A stretch of 15,305 nucleotides of DNA from JAFCBV01 sp965370715. Lineage in GTDB: Archaea; EX4484-52; B79-G9. The first letter of the stretch is position 1. The number at the start of each line of letters is the position of its first letter. The stretch covers positions 1-15,305 of the forward strand of contig CBDUVQ010000014.1 of NCBI GenBank assembly GCA_965370715.1. Reading direction: 5' to 3'. A program made the position numbers and the translations under genes. Below, in pieces: positions 6,570-12,575 of the stretch. The notes beneath the pieces were generated by a model. That model had not been told where the DNA came from and made no database searches. It worked only from the letters and a program-made list of their open reading frames with translations.

Positions 6570-7130
6570 ATGGAGAATCATAACTTATTTAACATAAAAA
6601 CAATCAAAAAAATGTCTTCAGGAATAAAACCAACACCGAAACAGAAAAATAAAGCAAAACAATGGATTGAATGGATAGAGTCAGGTTATTTGGTTGAAGA
6701 AAAAAAGCGTTATTTTGATTTCAGGGATTTAATTCTAAGAGATATTTTGGGATATACTGAACAAGAAATAAATTTTGAAGAAAATAATGTCGAATTCTCT
6801 GTAAATAATGAAAAAGGAAAAAGAGCAATATGCCTTGAATTGAAGGGAACTAAATCGAATCTATGGGAACGACAAGGTAGAAAAGAAGAACATCAAACGC
6901 CAATCAAACAACTGTGGGATTATTTAAGACGGGATGCAACTCCATATGGAATAGTAACCAACTATCAGAAATTTATTTTATTTGAGTATGGAAAAGGGGA
7001 TAGATTATATCATGAGTTTAATTTTCTTGAGATGAAAGAAAATGAAGAGAAGTTAAAGGAATTTATTGCAGTATTTTCAAGAAAAAGCATCATTGAGACC
7101 AATTTCATTGATAAACTATATGAAAAATAA
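6570..7130 (+). CDS. Type IIG-like restriction enzyme, N-terminal nuclease part (split by in-frame TAA)
   Basis: This is the N-terminal 186 residues of a restriction-modification protein; the rest continues in the same frame from 7131. The segment has the look of a PD-(D/E)xK nuclease domain: FDFRDLILRDILGYTEQEINFE (around residues 49-70), then VEFSV (E75) and the strand ICLELKG with E90-x-K92, and further downstream the TPIKQLWDYLRRD helix and GIVTNYQKFILFEYG. The frame is closed by TAA at 7128-7130, but the next 20 codons up to the ATG at 7191 are open and read like normal protein (EEREFTKEFYKIYHETR), as in uninterrupted family members. So the stop looks like a nonsense mutation, a sequencing error or a true split into two subunits. 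The whole gene is AT-rich compared with the flanking housekeeping genes, consistent with transfer. Confidence 0.8.
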   Translation: MENHNLFNIKTIKKMSSGIKPTPKQKNKAKQWIEWIESGYLVEEKKRYFDFRDLILRDILGYTEQEINFEENNVEFSVNNEKGKRAICLELKGTKSNLWERQGRKEEHQTPIKQLWDYLRRDATPYGIVTNYQKFILFEYGKGDRLYHEFNFLEMKENEEKLKEFIAVFSRKSIIETNFIDKLYEK

Positions 7131-7190
7131 CAAGTAGAAGAACGAGAATTCACAAAAGAATTCTACAAAATATATCATGAAACAAGGTTA

Positions 7191-9704
7191 ATGCTTATCG
7201 AAGAATTTAAGACAAATACCGAATTACAAGACACAGTAACTACTCCAATCCACTTTGCACAACAATTCCTAAATAGGTTGATGTTTATATTTTTCGCAGA
7301 AGATACAAACAAATTACCTGAGAGGCTTTTCGAAAAGAGAATTATTAACATACTTTCAAGTGTGCCATTATCTGAGCATTCTCATTATGTTTGTGATTCA
7401 ATATCTGATTTATTTGAAAGCATGAATAAAGGTTCTGAAACACCAATAAAGATATTTGGGTTCAATGGCGGATTGTTTTATGGTAAGATACCACTAAGAA
7501 TTTATTTCAAGGATTTAAGAAGTGGTGAATTTTTTAAACAAGCATATAAGAACTCTAATCTTTTGAAAATAACAAAATTAGATAAAAATACGGAAGATGT
7601 ACTTGAACTGCATAAAGGCAAATTAAACCTAATTATAAGAAACATGTTGCTAATGGCATCTTTTGATTTCAAAACAGAGGTCAATGTGAATATACTTGGT
7701 CACATATTCGAACAATCAATATCTGATATCGAACAGTTAAAAGAAGGTAAAGATGACAAACGAAAGAAAGACGGTATATTTTATACACCAGAATACATTA
7801 CAAATTATATTTGCAGAAATACAATCATACCATATCTTTCAAAATCAAGAACTAATGATATTAAAGAGTTAATTAGTGAGTATTCGGATGATATCAGCGT
7901 ACTTGAAGATAAATTTCAGAACATTAAAATATTAGATCCTGCGTGTGGCTCCGGTGCTTTTCTTATAAAGGCAACGGATGTTCTTCTCGAGATTTTTAAA
8001 GAGATACAGAATTTCAAACAAATAAAGGGCATATATCATAAAGAAATGTTAGCTTCAGCAAAGAACAACAAGAAATTAAAGAAATTCGTTGGAAGGCAGT
8101 TAAATTCACTTGAGAACTCTGGTGAGTCTTTAAATTGGCTTAAAAAGAACTGGGAAGAACAGGAAGCCAGAATGATAATAAAGAACAATATTTATGGCGT
8201 TGATATCAATGAAGAATCTGTTGAAATAACGCAATTAAGCTTATTTTTAAAAATGGCAACAAAAAACAAGAAACTGATTAACCTTTCAGACAACATTAAA
8301 TGTGGTAACTCGTTAATAGATGATTCTGAAGTAGACAAAGAGAAAGCGTTCAAATGGAAAGAGAAATTCAAAGATATTTTTGAAAAGAATGGTGGCTTCG
8401 ATGTTATTATTGGAAATCCACCGTATGGTGCTGAGTTGACAAAAGAAGAACAAGAGTGGCTTAATAAAAAATACTCACTTGGTTCAACGGACACAGCACA
8501 ATTGATGATGTTGTTGTCTCAAAGTTTGCTAAAAAATACAGGTATTAATGGATTTATTATTCCAAAAGCGTTTATATTCGCATCAAATTGGAAAAATATT
8601 AGAAACCGATTTTTACCAAATATAAAGACCCTTGTTGATTGTAAAAAAGTTTGGAATGAGGTCAAACTAGAACAAGTAATATATTGCTATCATAAATATG
8701 AAAAATTTGAATCTTATGAAACTTGTTCGAGACAAAATGAAATCATTATCTCTAAAGGTAAAATCGATAAAAAATATTGTCATTTATTTGACTTCATACT
8801 CAATGATATTACGAATAATGAATTAGAAATAGGTCTTAAAATTAAAAAAGTGCCAACAAATCTTGGTGATGTTAGTTCTAATAAAAGAGGGATGATAGTT
8901 AAAAACTACAACCTTTTAAAAAATAATAAAGGTATGGAAGATAAAAAACTTCTATGCGGAGCAAATATTCAACAGTATTACATTTTTGGAAAAAAAGGAT
9001 ACATACACGAATCAGAAATTACAACAAATTCAATCATTACTGAAAATTCAATTCTTGTTCAAGGAATAGTTGCGCATATACAAAAACCTTTTGATCATAT
9101 CAAATTAATTGGTAGTATTCTTGATAAAAAGAAGAATATGGCCATCATGGATAATATAAATCAGATTCGGTTAGAAAATAAAATAAATAACAAATATGCC
9201 ATATCCTTACTTAATTCTAAATTAATTAGTTGGTATTCTTATAGATTCATTTACGCTAGAGCAATAAGAACGATGAGATTTGATACACCCATAACATCTA
9301 GAATACCTTTTCCTGTTTTAGATAAAAACAAACAAAAACCATTCATTGAAAAATCCAGCATAATGCTTGATTTAAACAAACAATTCTATGATAAAAAACA
9401 AAAATTCTTAACAAGATTAAAAGATAATTTAGGATTGGAAAACGCGACAAAAAAGCTTGAAAACTTCTACGAAATGACATTTTCTGAATTCATAAAGGAA
9501 CTTAAAAAACAAAAAATAAACATTTCATATAAAGAACAAGAGACTCTGGATGACTATTTTATCGAAAGAAGAAAAGAACTTCTTGAACTAAAAGAAAAAA
9601 TAGATAAAACAGGCAAAAAAATCGACAAAATGGTTTATGCTTTGTATGGATTAACTGATGACGAAATAAAAATCATTGAAAGTAACGTCAATCCTTCTCA
9701 ATAA
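7191..9704 (+). CDS. Type IIG-like restriction-modification protein, DNA adenine methylase and specificity part
   Basis: This is the second piece of the split enzyme, 837 residues from ATG 7191; the open frame itself begins at 7131. It carries an N6-adenine methyltransferase of the Eco57I type. The SAM-binding motif I is LDPACGSG (D249-G255), followed by a long helical insert, and the catalytic motif IV is GNPPYG (N409-P-P-Y412). The helical region before motif I includes GIFYTPEYIT (about 196-205), typical for this class. After motif IV comes a region of about 400 residues that should hold the target-recognition domain, ending in a coiled-coil-like, Lys/Glu-rich C-terminus. Both methylase motifs are intact, so this part could act alone as a methylase if translated; no strong Shine-Dalgarno precedes ATG 7191. 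It converges on the abrB-like gene and overlaps it by 17 bases. Confidence 0.88.
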   Translation: MLIEEFKTNTELQDTVTTPIHFAQQFLNRLMFIFFAEDTNKLPERLFEKRIINILSSVPLSEHSHYVCDSISDLFESMNKGSETPIKIFGFNGGLFYGKIPLRIYFKDLRSGEFFKQAYKNSNLLKITKLDKNTEDVLELHKGKLNLIIRNMLLMASFDFKTEVNVNILGHIFEQSISDIEQLKEGKDDKRKKDGIFYTPEYITNYICRNTIIPYLSKSRTNDIKELISEYSDDISVLEDKFQNIKILDPACGSGAFLIKATDVLLEIFKEIQNFKQIKGIYHKEMLASAKNNKKLKKFVGRQLNSLENSGESLNWLKKNWEEQEARMIIKNNIYGVDINEESVEITQLSLFLKMATKNKKLINLSDNIKCGNSLIDDSEVDKEKAFKWKEKFKDIFEKNGGFDVIIGNPPYGAELTKEEQEWLNKKYSLGSTDTAQLMMLLSQSLLKNTGINGFIIPKAFIFASNWKNIRNRFLPNIKTLVDCKKVWNEVKLEQVIYCYHKYEKFESYETCSRQNEIIISKGKIDKKYCHLFDFILNDITNNELEIGLKIKKVPTNLGDVSSNKRGMIVKNYNLLKNNKGMEDKKLLCGANIQQYYIFGKKGYIHESEITTNSIITENSILVQGIVAHIQKPFDHIKLIGSILDKKKNMAIMDNINQIRLENKINNKYAISLLNSKLISWYSYRFIYARAIRTMRFDTPITSRIPFPVLDKNKQKPFIEKSSIMLDLNKQFYDKKQKFLTRLKDNLGLENATKKLENFYEMTFSEFIKELKKQKINISYKEQETLDDYFIERRKELLELKEKIDKTGKKIDKMVYALYGLTDDEIKIIESNVNPSQ

Positions 9705-9849
9705 CCAATTTCCCATCCTTAACTTCGGCTTCCAGTTCCTGCCCTGTTTTCCACCCTAGCTTTTCAACTAGCTTGGTTGGAACAATAACCCAGTATTTTC
9801 TGTATTCTGTGTCCTTATACTGCCTGCTGACTTGGGAGAGAAGTTTCAT
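9688..9849 (-). CDS. AbrB/SpoVT-like DNA-binding protein (53 aa)
   Basis: A 53-residue open frame starting at ATG 9849 and ending at TGA 9688. The sequence contains the typical swapped-hairpin AbrB pattern: KYWVIVPTKLVEKLGW (strand, Pro, helix), then KTGQELEAEVKDGKLVIEK. These small proteins are dimeric DNA binders, either transcription regulators or antitoxins. A TTTATAAG box centred about 26 bases upstream implies a leaderless mRNA, and a near-palindromic TTAGATACCTAA fills the gap between box and start, fitting autorepression. Its 3' end overlaps the 3' end of the restriction-modification gene by 17 bases in convergent orientation. No recognised toxin is adjacent. It falls below common length cut-offs for gene calling. 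Confidence 0.82.
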   Translation of the reverse strand: MKLLSQVSRQYKDTEYRKYWVIVPTKLVEKLGWKTGQELEAEVKDGKLVIEKD

Positions 9850-9857
9850 TCAGTTAT

Positions 9858-9869
9858 TTAGGTATCTAA
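9858..9869 (-). promoter_or_regulatory. Candidate operator over the abrB-like gene's transcription start
   Basis: The minus strand reads TTAGATACCTAA, symmetric except for one pair. It begins one base after the TATA box and ends eight bases before the ATG. A repressor bound here would block the start of transcription. An identical 12-mer with the same 8-base spacing to an ATG occurs on the plus strand at 10843. Confidence 0.5.
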
Positions 9870-9870
9870 G

Positions 9871-9878
9871 CTTATAAA
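9871..9878 (-). promoter_or_regulatory. TATA box of the abrB-like gene
   Basis: The minus strand reads TTTATAAG, centred about 26 bases upstream of ATG 9849, giving a leaderless transcript. It is the same octamer and spacing as found for the gene starting at 5700. Confidence 0.6.
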
Positions 9879-9964
9879 GTTTTAGGTAATTAATGTTATG
9901 TAGAAATAAGACATCGTAACTTGGATGTTATGTCGTTTATTTACGAAGAGTAATCAAATTATGC

Positions 9965-10429
9965 CTATTTGTCAAAAACACTTTTAACCGAATATTCCAA
10001 AACTATTTCTCTATCAGCAGGACTATTCATACATGCCACATAGAACTCCAATAAAGATATTGGTTTTATCTTAAGACCGACATACTTAGTTGGTTCTTGA
10101 GTAACAAAGTATTGGATATCTGCCCATCTGCGAGAAACCAATTCTTTTGTTTTTTGTATCATTACTTCAGTATCCACATGGATTGGGTCTTTCTCTGTAA
10201 AATCTTCTTTCAATTGATAACCTGCTTCTGGCTCAAACCATCCACGAAAATGCCCGATTAAAATTTGTGCGTTTTCTTCATATCGCATTGTTATGTTGTG
10301 TCTCCACGTATCCCATACTTCGTTTGCTACTACGGCTTTTTCTCTTTTTCTTGACAGATAATGTTTCAAAAAGCCTCTTTCAAATTCGGATTCGGTTCCA
10401 GCAAAGGATTTAGGACACAGAACAATCAT
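9965..10429 (-). CDS. Unknown 154-aa protein, second gene of a two-gene operon
   Basis: I do not recognise this family. The protein is soluble-looking, with no signal peptide or membrane span. Visible features are a basic, helical N-terminal part (FERGFLKHYLSRKREK), an aromatic-rich middle (EVWDTWRHNITMRYEE, GHFRGWFEPEAGYQL), and a C-terminal half with SRRWADIQYFVTQ and PADREIVLEYSVK. The ATG at 10429 lies 17 bases after the stop of the 85-aa gene, with GGTG upstream, so the two are probably co-transcribed and may act together. The position beside a restriction-modification gene and an AbrB-like regulator suggests an accessory role, which is inference only. Confidence 0.75.
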   Translation of the reverse strand: MIVLCPKSFAGTESEFERGFLKHYLSRKREKAVVANEVWDTWRHNITMRYEENAQILIGHFRGWFEPEAGYQLKEDFTEKDPIHVDTEVMIQKTKELVSRRWADIQYFVTQEPTKYVGLKIKPISLLEFYVACMNSPADREIVLEYSVKSVFDK

Positions 10430-10446
10430 TCAAAACACCAGAACCA

Positions 10447-10704
10447 TTAAAATATGTTACACGTTGCTTTCATCTCTTTTTCAAAAGCTTTGAAGTATTC
10501 CACAGGATTGCCATCTATTGGTGAGATGCTATCAATTTTTTGTGGAGATGCTGTTACATAAATGACCTTACAAAAACCCTTCCATTTTTTCATGTACTCG
10601 TCAGGATTCACTTTTTCAGAAATTTGTCTGGTTATTTCTTCACTTGCTTGTTCAGGCATATCACTAATATGCTTAACCTTCACTTCAAAAATATTTTCTT
10701 CCAT
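10447..10704 (-). CDS. Unknown 85-aa protein, first gene of a two-gene operon
   Basis: An unrecognised small acidic protein. A strand-like start (NIFEVKVKHI) is followed by a Glu-rich helix (PEQASEEITRQISEK), then a WKGFCKVIYVTASP strand and a C-terminal helix (EYFKAFEKEMKA). There is no membrane span or signal peptide. ATG 10704 is preceded by GGTGAT at Shine-Dalgarno distance, and a TATA-like ACTATATTA at about 10751-10759 would give a leader of about 27 nt. The gene of 154 codons follows 17 bases downstream. The pairing of a small first gene and a larger second gene is a layout seen in antitoxin-toxin pairs and also in ordinary operons; no known toxin motif is seen. Confidence 0.7.
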   Translation of the reverse strand: MEENIFEVKVKHISDMPEQASEEITRQISEKVNPDEYMKKWKGFCKVIYVTASPQKIDSISPIDGNPVEYFKAFEKEMKATCNIF

Positions 10705-10750
10705 ATCAAATCACCATTCATATCCTCTATACAATATTTCTCGTCAGAAT

Positions 10751-10759
10751 TAATATAGT
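10751..10759 (-). promoter_or_regulatory. Candidate TATA box for the 85-aa/154-aa operon
   Basis: The minus strand reads AACTATATTA around here, with a predicted start near 10731 and a short leader carrying the GGTGAT ribosome site before ATG 10704. The match to the consensus is moderate. Confidence 0.4.
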
Positions 10760-10840
10760 TTTTCCAATCTAAGAGTAATACTAACACAAACCATACTTGA
10801 ATATATGGGGTTTGAATGAATATATAGTTTTCGGTGACTA

Positions 10841-10856
10841 TTTTAGATACCTAAAA
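10841..10856 (+). promoter_or_regulatory. Second copy of the TTAGATACCTAA operator-like palindrome
   Basis: TTTTAGATACCTAAAA pairs with its own reverse complement in seven of eight positions and contains the same 12-mer as upstream of the abrB-like gene, in opposite orientation. It ends eight bases before an ATG at 10863, exactly the spacing found at the abrB-like start. It may be a second binding site for the same regulator. Confidence 0.45.
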
Positions 10857-10862
10857 GATAGT

Positions 10863-10994
10863 ATGGAAACAAATCAAAAATGCCCCCACTGTGTGCTGTT
10901 AAGTCTATTGGATACAGAAAGCACTAGCATAACGATTTTGTACAAAAAAATAGAATGTGTTAAGAAACTACTTCAGAAATCCAAAAATCTTTGA
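10863..10994 (+). CDS. Possible 43-aa protein with CPHC motif
   Basis: A short frame that starts METNQKCPHC, so there is one Cys-x-x-Cys pair at residues 7 and 10, and ends in a basic helix-like tail (YKKIECVKKLLQKSK). It is listed because its ATG sits eight bases after a near-palindrome identical to the one before the abrB-like gene. A longer reading from TTG 10797 is possible but has no support. The 3' end overlaps the minD 3' end by 27 bases in convergent orientation. I know no family for it. It could be a gene remnant or chance. Confidence 0.25.
   Translation: METNQKCPHCVLLSLLDTESTSITILYKKIECVKKLLQKSKNL
10944..10950 (-). terminator. T-run terminator after minD-like gene
   Basis: The minus strand carries seven consecutive T residues starting 18 bases after the minD-like stop codon at 10968. 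This fits an archaeal T-run terminator. Confidence 0.5.
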
Positions 10995-11738
10995 CAAGAA
11001 AGAAGGCCCTCTATATGACGGGGGCTTGTAATCCACACCAACCAGTGCTGCGGCAAGCTTCTTTATCTCAATAGATGATTTTGCGTTAGGGGCGTATGCA
11101 ACTATAGGCATTTTCGCGGCGAGGCTCTCGACCATTGTATCATCATGAGGTACCTGTGAGATTACTGGATATCCAAGCAAAGCCTCAACATCACTGACTG
11201 AAAGCTCTGCACTCCTTCCCTTAATCTTGTTAAGTATAACACCGACAACTTTTGTTCCCTCTTCCTCAGCAACCTTTATTGCCTTGAGCGCATCAGTCAC
11301 TGCAGGAAGTTGTGGGTTTGTAACAACCAAAAGCTCATCTGCAGCATGTATTCCTGCCATGGACTCTTTCCCAAGGCCTGCCGCACTGTCAAGAAGCACA
11401 ACATCATGATCTCCTACAAGACCTATCACTGCCTTGGAAAGGTTCTTTGGGTTTGTTGCCTTAAGGTCTGCCATTGAGATTCCTGCCGGAATCACTTTCA
11501 GGCCAGAAGGATGAATGTATGTGGCATCATCAATTGATGCCTCGCCTTTCATTACATCATGAAGGGTTTTCGGGTAAAGCGGAACTCCGAGGTGAAAGCC
11601 AAGATTCGGTGTTGTGAGGTTTGTGTCAACAACAACAGTTTTCTGACCGAAGTCATTAAGGGCAACACCAAGATTAGAAGTCATTGTTGTTTTTCCGACC
11701 CCACCTTTTCCAGAACTGACTGCAATAACCCGTGTCAT
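10968..11738 (-). CDS. minD: MinD/ParA-family ATPase
   Basis: A 256-residue P-loop ATPase of the MinD/ParA type, which binds ATP as a sandwich dimer and positions partners on membranes or other surfaces. The deviant Walker A motif is KGGVGKTT (K11-T18, with the signature lysine K11), followed by switch I with VVVDTN (D38) and PNLGFHLG, and a Walker B-type VVLLDSAAGLG around residue 116. The last 11 residues, SFLSKIFGFLK, form a short amphipathic helix like the membrane-targeting tail of MinD, which supports MinD over plasmid ParA. Archaea often have several such proteins whose partners are unknown, and no MinC/MinE is nearby. ATG 11738 has a GGGTG ribosome site. The promoter is ATATAAAC near 11774-11782, and the gene diverges from the small-membrane-protein cluster. 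Confidence 0.9.
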   Translation of the reverse strand: MTRVIAVSSGKGGVGKTTMTSNLGVALNDFGQKTVVVDTNLTTPNLGFHLGVPLYPKTLHDVMKGEASIDDATYIHPSGLKVIPAGISMADLKATNPKNLSKAVIGLVGDHDVVLLDSAAGLGKESMAGIHAADELLVVTNPQLPAVTDALKAIKVAEEEGTKVVGVILNKIKGRSAELSVSDVEALLGYPVISQVPHDDTMVESLAAKMPIVAYAPNAKSSIEIKKLAAALVGVDYKPPSYRGPSFLSKIFGFLK

Positions 11739-11773
11739 GAAAGTGCACCCATGCAGGATATTACGCTGTTGAT

Positions 11774-11782
11774 GTTTATATG
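11774..11782 (-). promoter_or_regulatory. TATA box of minD-like gene
   Basis: The minus strand reads CATATAAAC, predicting a start near 11752 and a leader of about 14 nt that holds the GGGTG ribosome site before ATG 11738. Confidence 0.5.
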
Positions 11783-11812
11783 CTTAACGACATTTTTTTC
11801 AAAAAATATTGT

Positions 11813-11835
11813 TTTGCCACGCTATTTTCGGCAAA
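11813..11835. promoter_or_regulatory. Inverted repeat TTTGCC-N11-GGCAAA between divergent promoters
   Basis: A perfect 6-bp inverted repeat lies between the minus-strand minD TATA box and the plus-strand TATA box at 11853. The place suits a shared operator. A chance occurrence is possible at this length. Confidence 0.3.
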
Positions 11836-11852
11836 TAACGATGTTAGTAACA

Positions 11853-11860
11853 TTTAAATA
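11853..11860 (+). promoter_or_regulatory. TATA box of the small-membrane-protein/leuS cluster
   Basis: TTTAAATA lies about 43 bases upstream of ATG 11900, giving a start near 11883 and a short leader that includes the strong ribosome site GAAGGAGAT. Confidence 0.6.
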
Positions 11861-11899
11861 TGTTCGAAAAACAAATGGTAGCTTAGTGAAGGAGATATC

Positions 11900-12016
11900 A
11901 TGAGCGAGGAAGAGAAAATGCTGATAAGAAAAGTACATTCTGTAAATATCTCCAAGCATAACTTTGTGTTTGCATCAACCGGTCTTATTCTTCTAGTGAC
12001 CGCGCTACTATTTTAG
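11900..12016 (+). CDS. Tiny single-span membrane protein, 38 aa
   Basis: A 38-residue frame with a charged start (MSEEEKMLIRKVH) followed by one hydrophobic stretch, residues 22-38 (FVFASTGLILLVTALLF), that ends directly at the stop. It would make a tail-anchored single-span protein with its N-terminus in the cytoplasm. Support for a real gene is good: a strong Shine-Dalgarno element (GAAGGAGA, about five bases before the ATG) and a TTTAAATA promoter. Its TAG lies in the loop of a GC-rich hairpin followed by T-runs. The size and shape loosely resemble archaeal Sec61-beta (SecG), but I see no firm match. It is the first gene upstream of leuS, followed by a second mini-protein with similar 3' architecture. 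Confidence 0.7.
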   Translation: MSEEEKMLIRKVHSVNISKHNFVFASTGLILLVTALLF

Positions 12017-12059
12017 GCGCGCGTCAGAACATTAACACTCAACATCTTTTTTCGTTTTT
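11998..12059 (+). terminator. Stop-codon hairpin and T-runs after the 38-aa gene
   Basis: The arms 11998-12005 (GAC and CGCGC) and 12017-12025 (GCGCG, bulged C, GTC) can form eight pairs around an 11-base loop that ends in the TAG stop. T6 at 12047-12052 and T5 at 12055-12059 follow. This may terminate or attenuate transcription before the next gene, or affect translation termination. Confidence 0.5.
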
Positions 12060-12088
12060 GTTCGTGCGCTTTTCAATTAGGGATACTT

Positions 12089-12187
12089 ATGTTTTTCAAC
12101 AACATTTTCGTGGACATTGAACCTGTGAAAGAAAAAGTGTCAGCTTTGGTTATTTTTGTAGTGCTACTAGTGCGCCTTGTGTTTTAG
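12089..12187 (+). CDS. Second tiny single-span membrane protein, 32 aa
   Basis: A 32-residue frame, MFFNNIFVDIEPVKEK followed by one hydrophobic span (VSALVIFVVLLVRLVF) that runs to the stop. The ribosome site is weak (AGGGA about six bases before the ATG). The C-terminal half and the 3' DNA resemble the 38-aa gene just upstream: both have CTAGTG then CGC and TTTTAG followed by GGCGCGC, and the proteins share a V-(N/D)-I start to the second half and an ...LLF/LVF end. This suggests tandem duplication. I know no family. If translated, the protein would be membrane-anchored with little outside the membrane. Confidence 0.55.
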   Translation: MFFNNIFVDIEPVKEKVSALVIFVVLLVRLVF

Positions 12188-12225
12188 GGCGCGCACAATT
12201 TTTTCGGGGGTTTTCCGTTTTTTTT
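12170..12225 (+). terminator. Stop-codon hairpin and T-runs after the 32-aa gene
   Basis: GTGCGC (12170-12175) pairs with GCGCAC (12191-12196), with the TAG stop (12185-12187) in the loop. T6 at 12199-12204 and T8 at 12218-12225 follow. The layout repeats that of the preceding mini-gene. Confidence 0.5.
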
Positions 12226-12252
12226 GTGTGAATTTCAAATAGGTGAGTCTTT

Positions 12253-12570
12253 ATGGACATAAACAAACTTTGTAAGAAACTCGGTCTTGATACCGATGAA
12301 TGCCATCGCGGCATACAGAGGTATGGAGCTAACGATTTCGAACATCACTTAGAGGAAGCTTTGGACAGAACACATAATAAAGCATGCAGTCACGGAGCGA
12401 AATACAAAATAACAGAAGCGCACCTTGTGCCTGCCACAAAACAAAACCTCAATGGGACGGGTGACTGCGATGCATTTATTTTGGTATCTATGATGGTGGA
12501 TAAAAGTCTGGGCATCCATTACAGGCACCCCATACCGTACGGTAAAGGATATAATAGTTCAAGCATTTAG
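12253..12570 (+). CDS. Unknown 105-aa protein upstream of leuS
   Basis: I do not recognise this protein. It is soluble and rich in His and Cys (C7, C17, C45, C72; His at 18, 31, 32, 41, 47, 57, 89, 92), so metal binding is possible, but there is no classic CxxC pair. The first half is helical (INKLCKKLGL, FEHHLEEALDRTH); the second half has strands (KYKITEAHLVP, CDAFILVSMMV). ATG 12253 has AGGTGA about seven bases upstream, a leader similar to that of the 32-aa gene. The stop lies only five bases before the leuS ATG at 12576, so the two are probably co-transcribed and perhaps coupled; a link with tRNA charging is possible only by position. Confidence 0.75.
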   Translation: MDINKLCKKLGLDTDECHRGIQRYGANDFEHHLEEALDRTHNKACSHGAKYKITEAHLVPATKQNLNGTGDCDAFILVSMMVDKSLGIHYRHPIPYGKGYNSSSI

Positions 12571-12575
12571 GATTA

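Noticed and set aside
6518..9910. Shared TGTAGAAAT on both sides of the restriction gene as a possible direct repeat or att site
   Set aside because: Only about nine bases match, the flanks differ, and AT-rich DNA gives such matches by chance. No integrase is present.
9910..9934. Inverted repeat GACAT...ATGTC downstream of the 154-aa gene as a terminator
   Set aside because: The stem has a three-base bulge and there is no T-run on either strand, so support is too weak.
11900..12016. Assigning the 38-aa protein as Sec61-beta (SecG)
   Set aside because: One C-terminal membrane span and small size agree, but the conserved cytoplasmic motif cannot be recognised, so the name is not justified.
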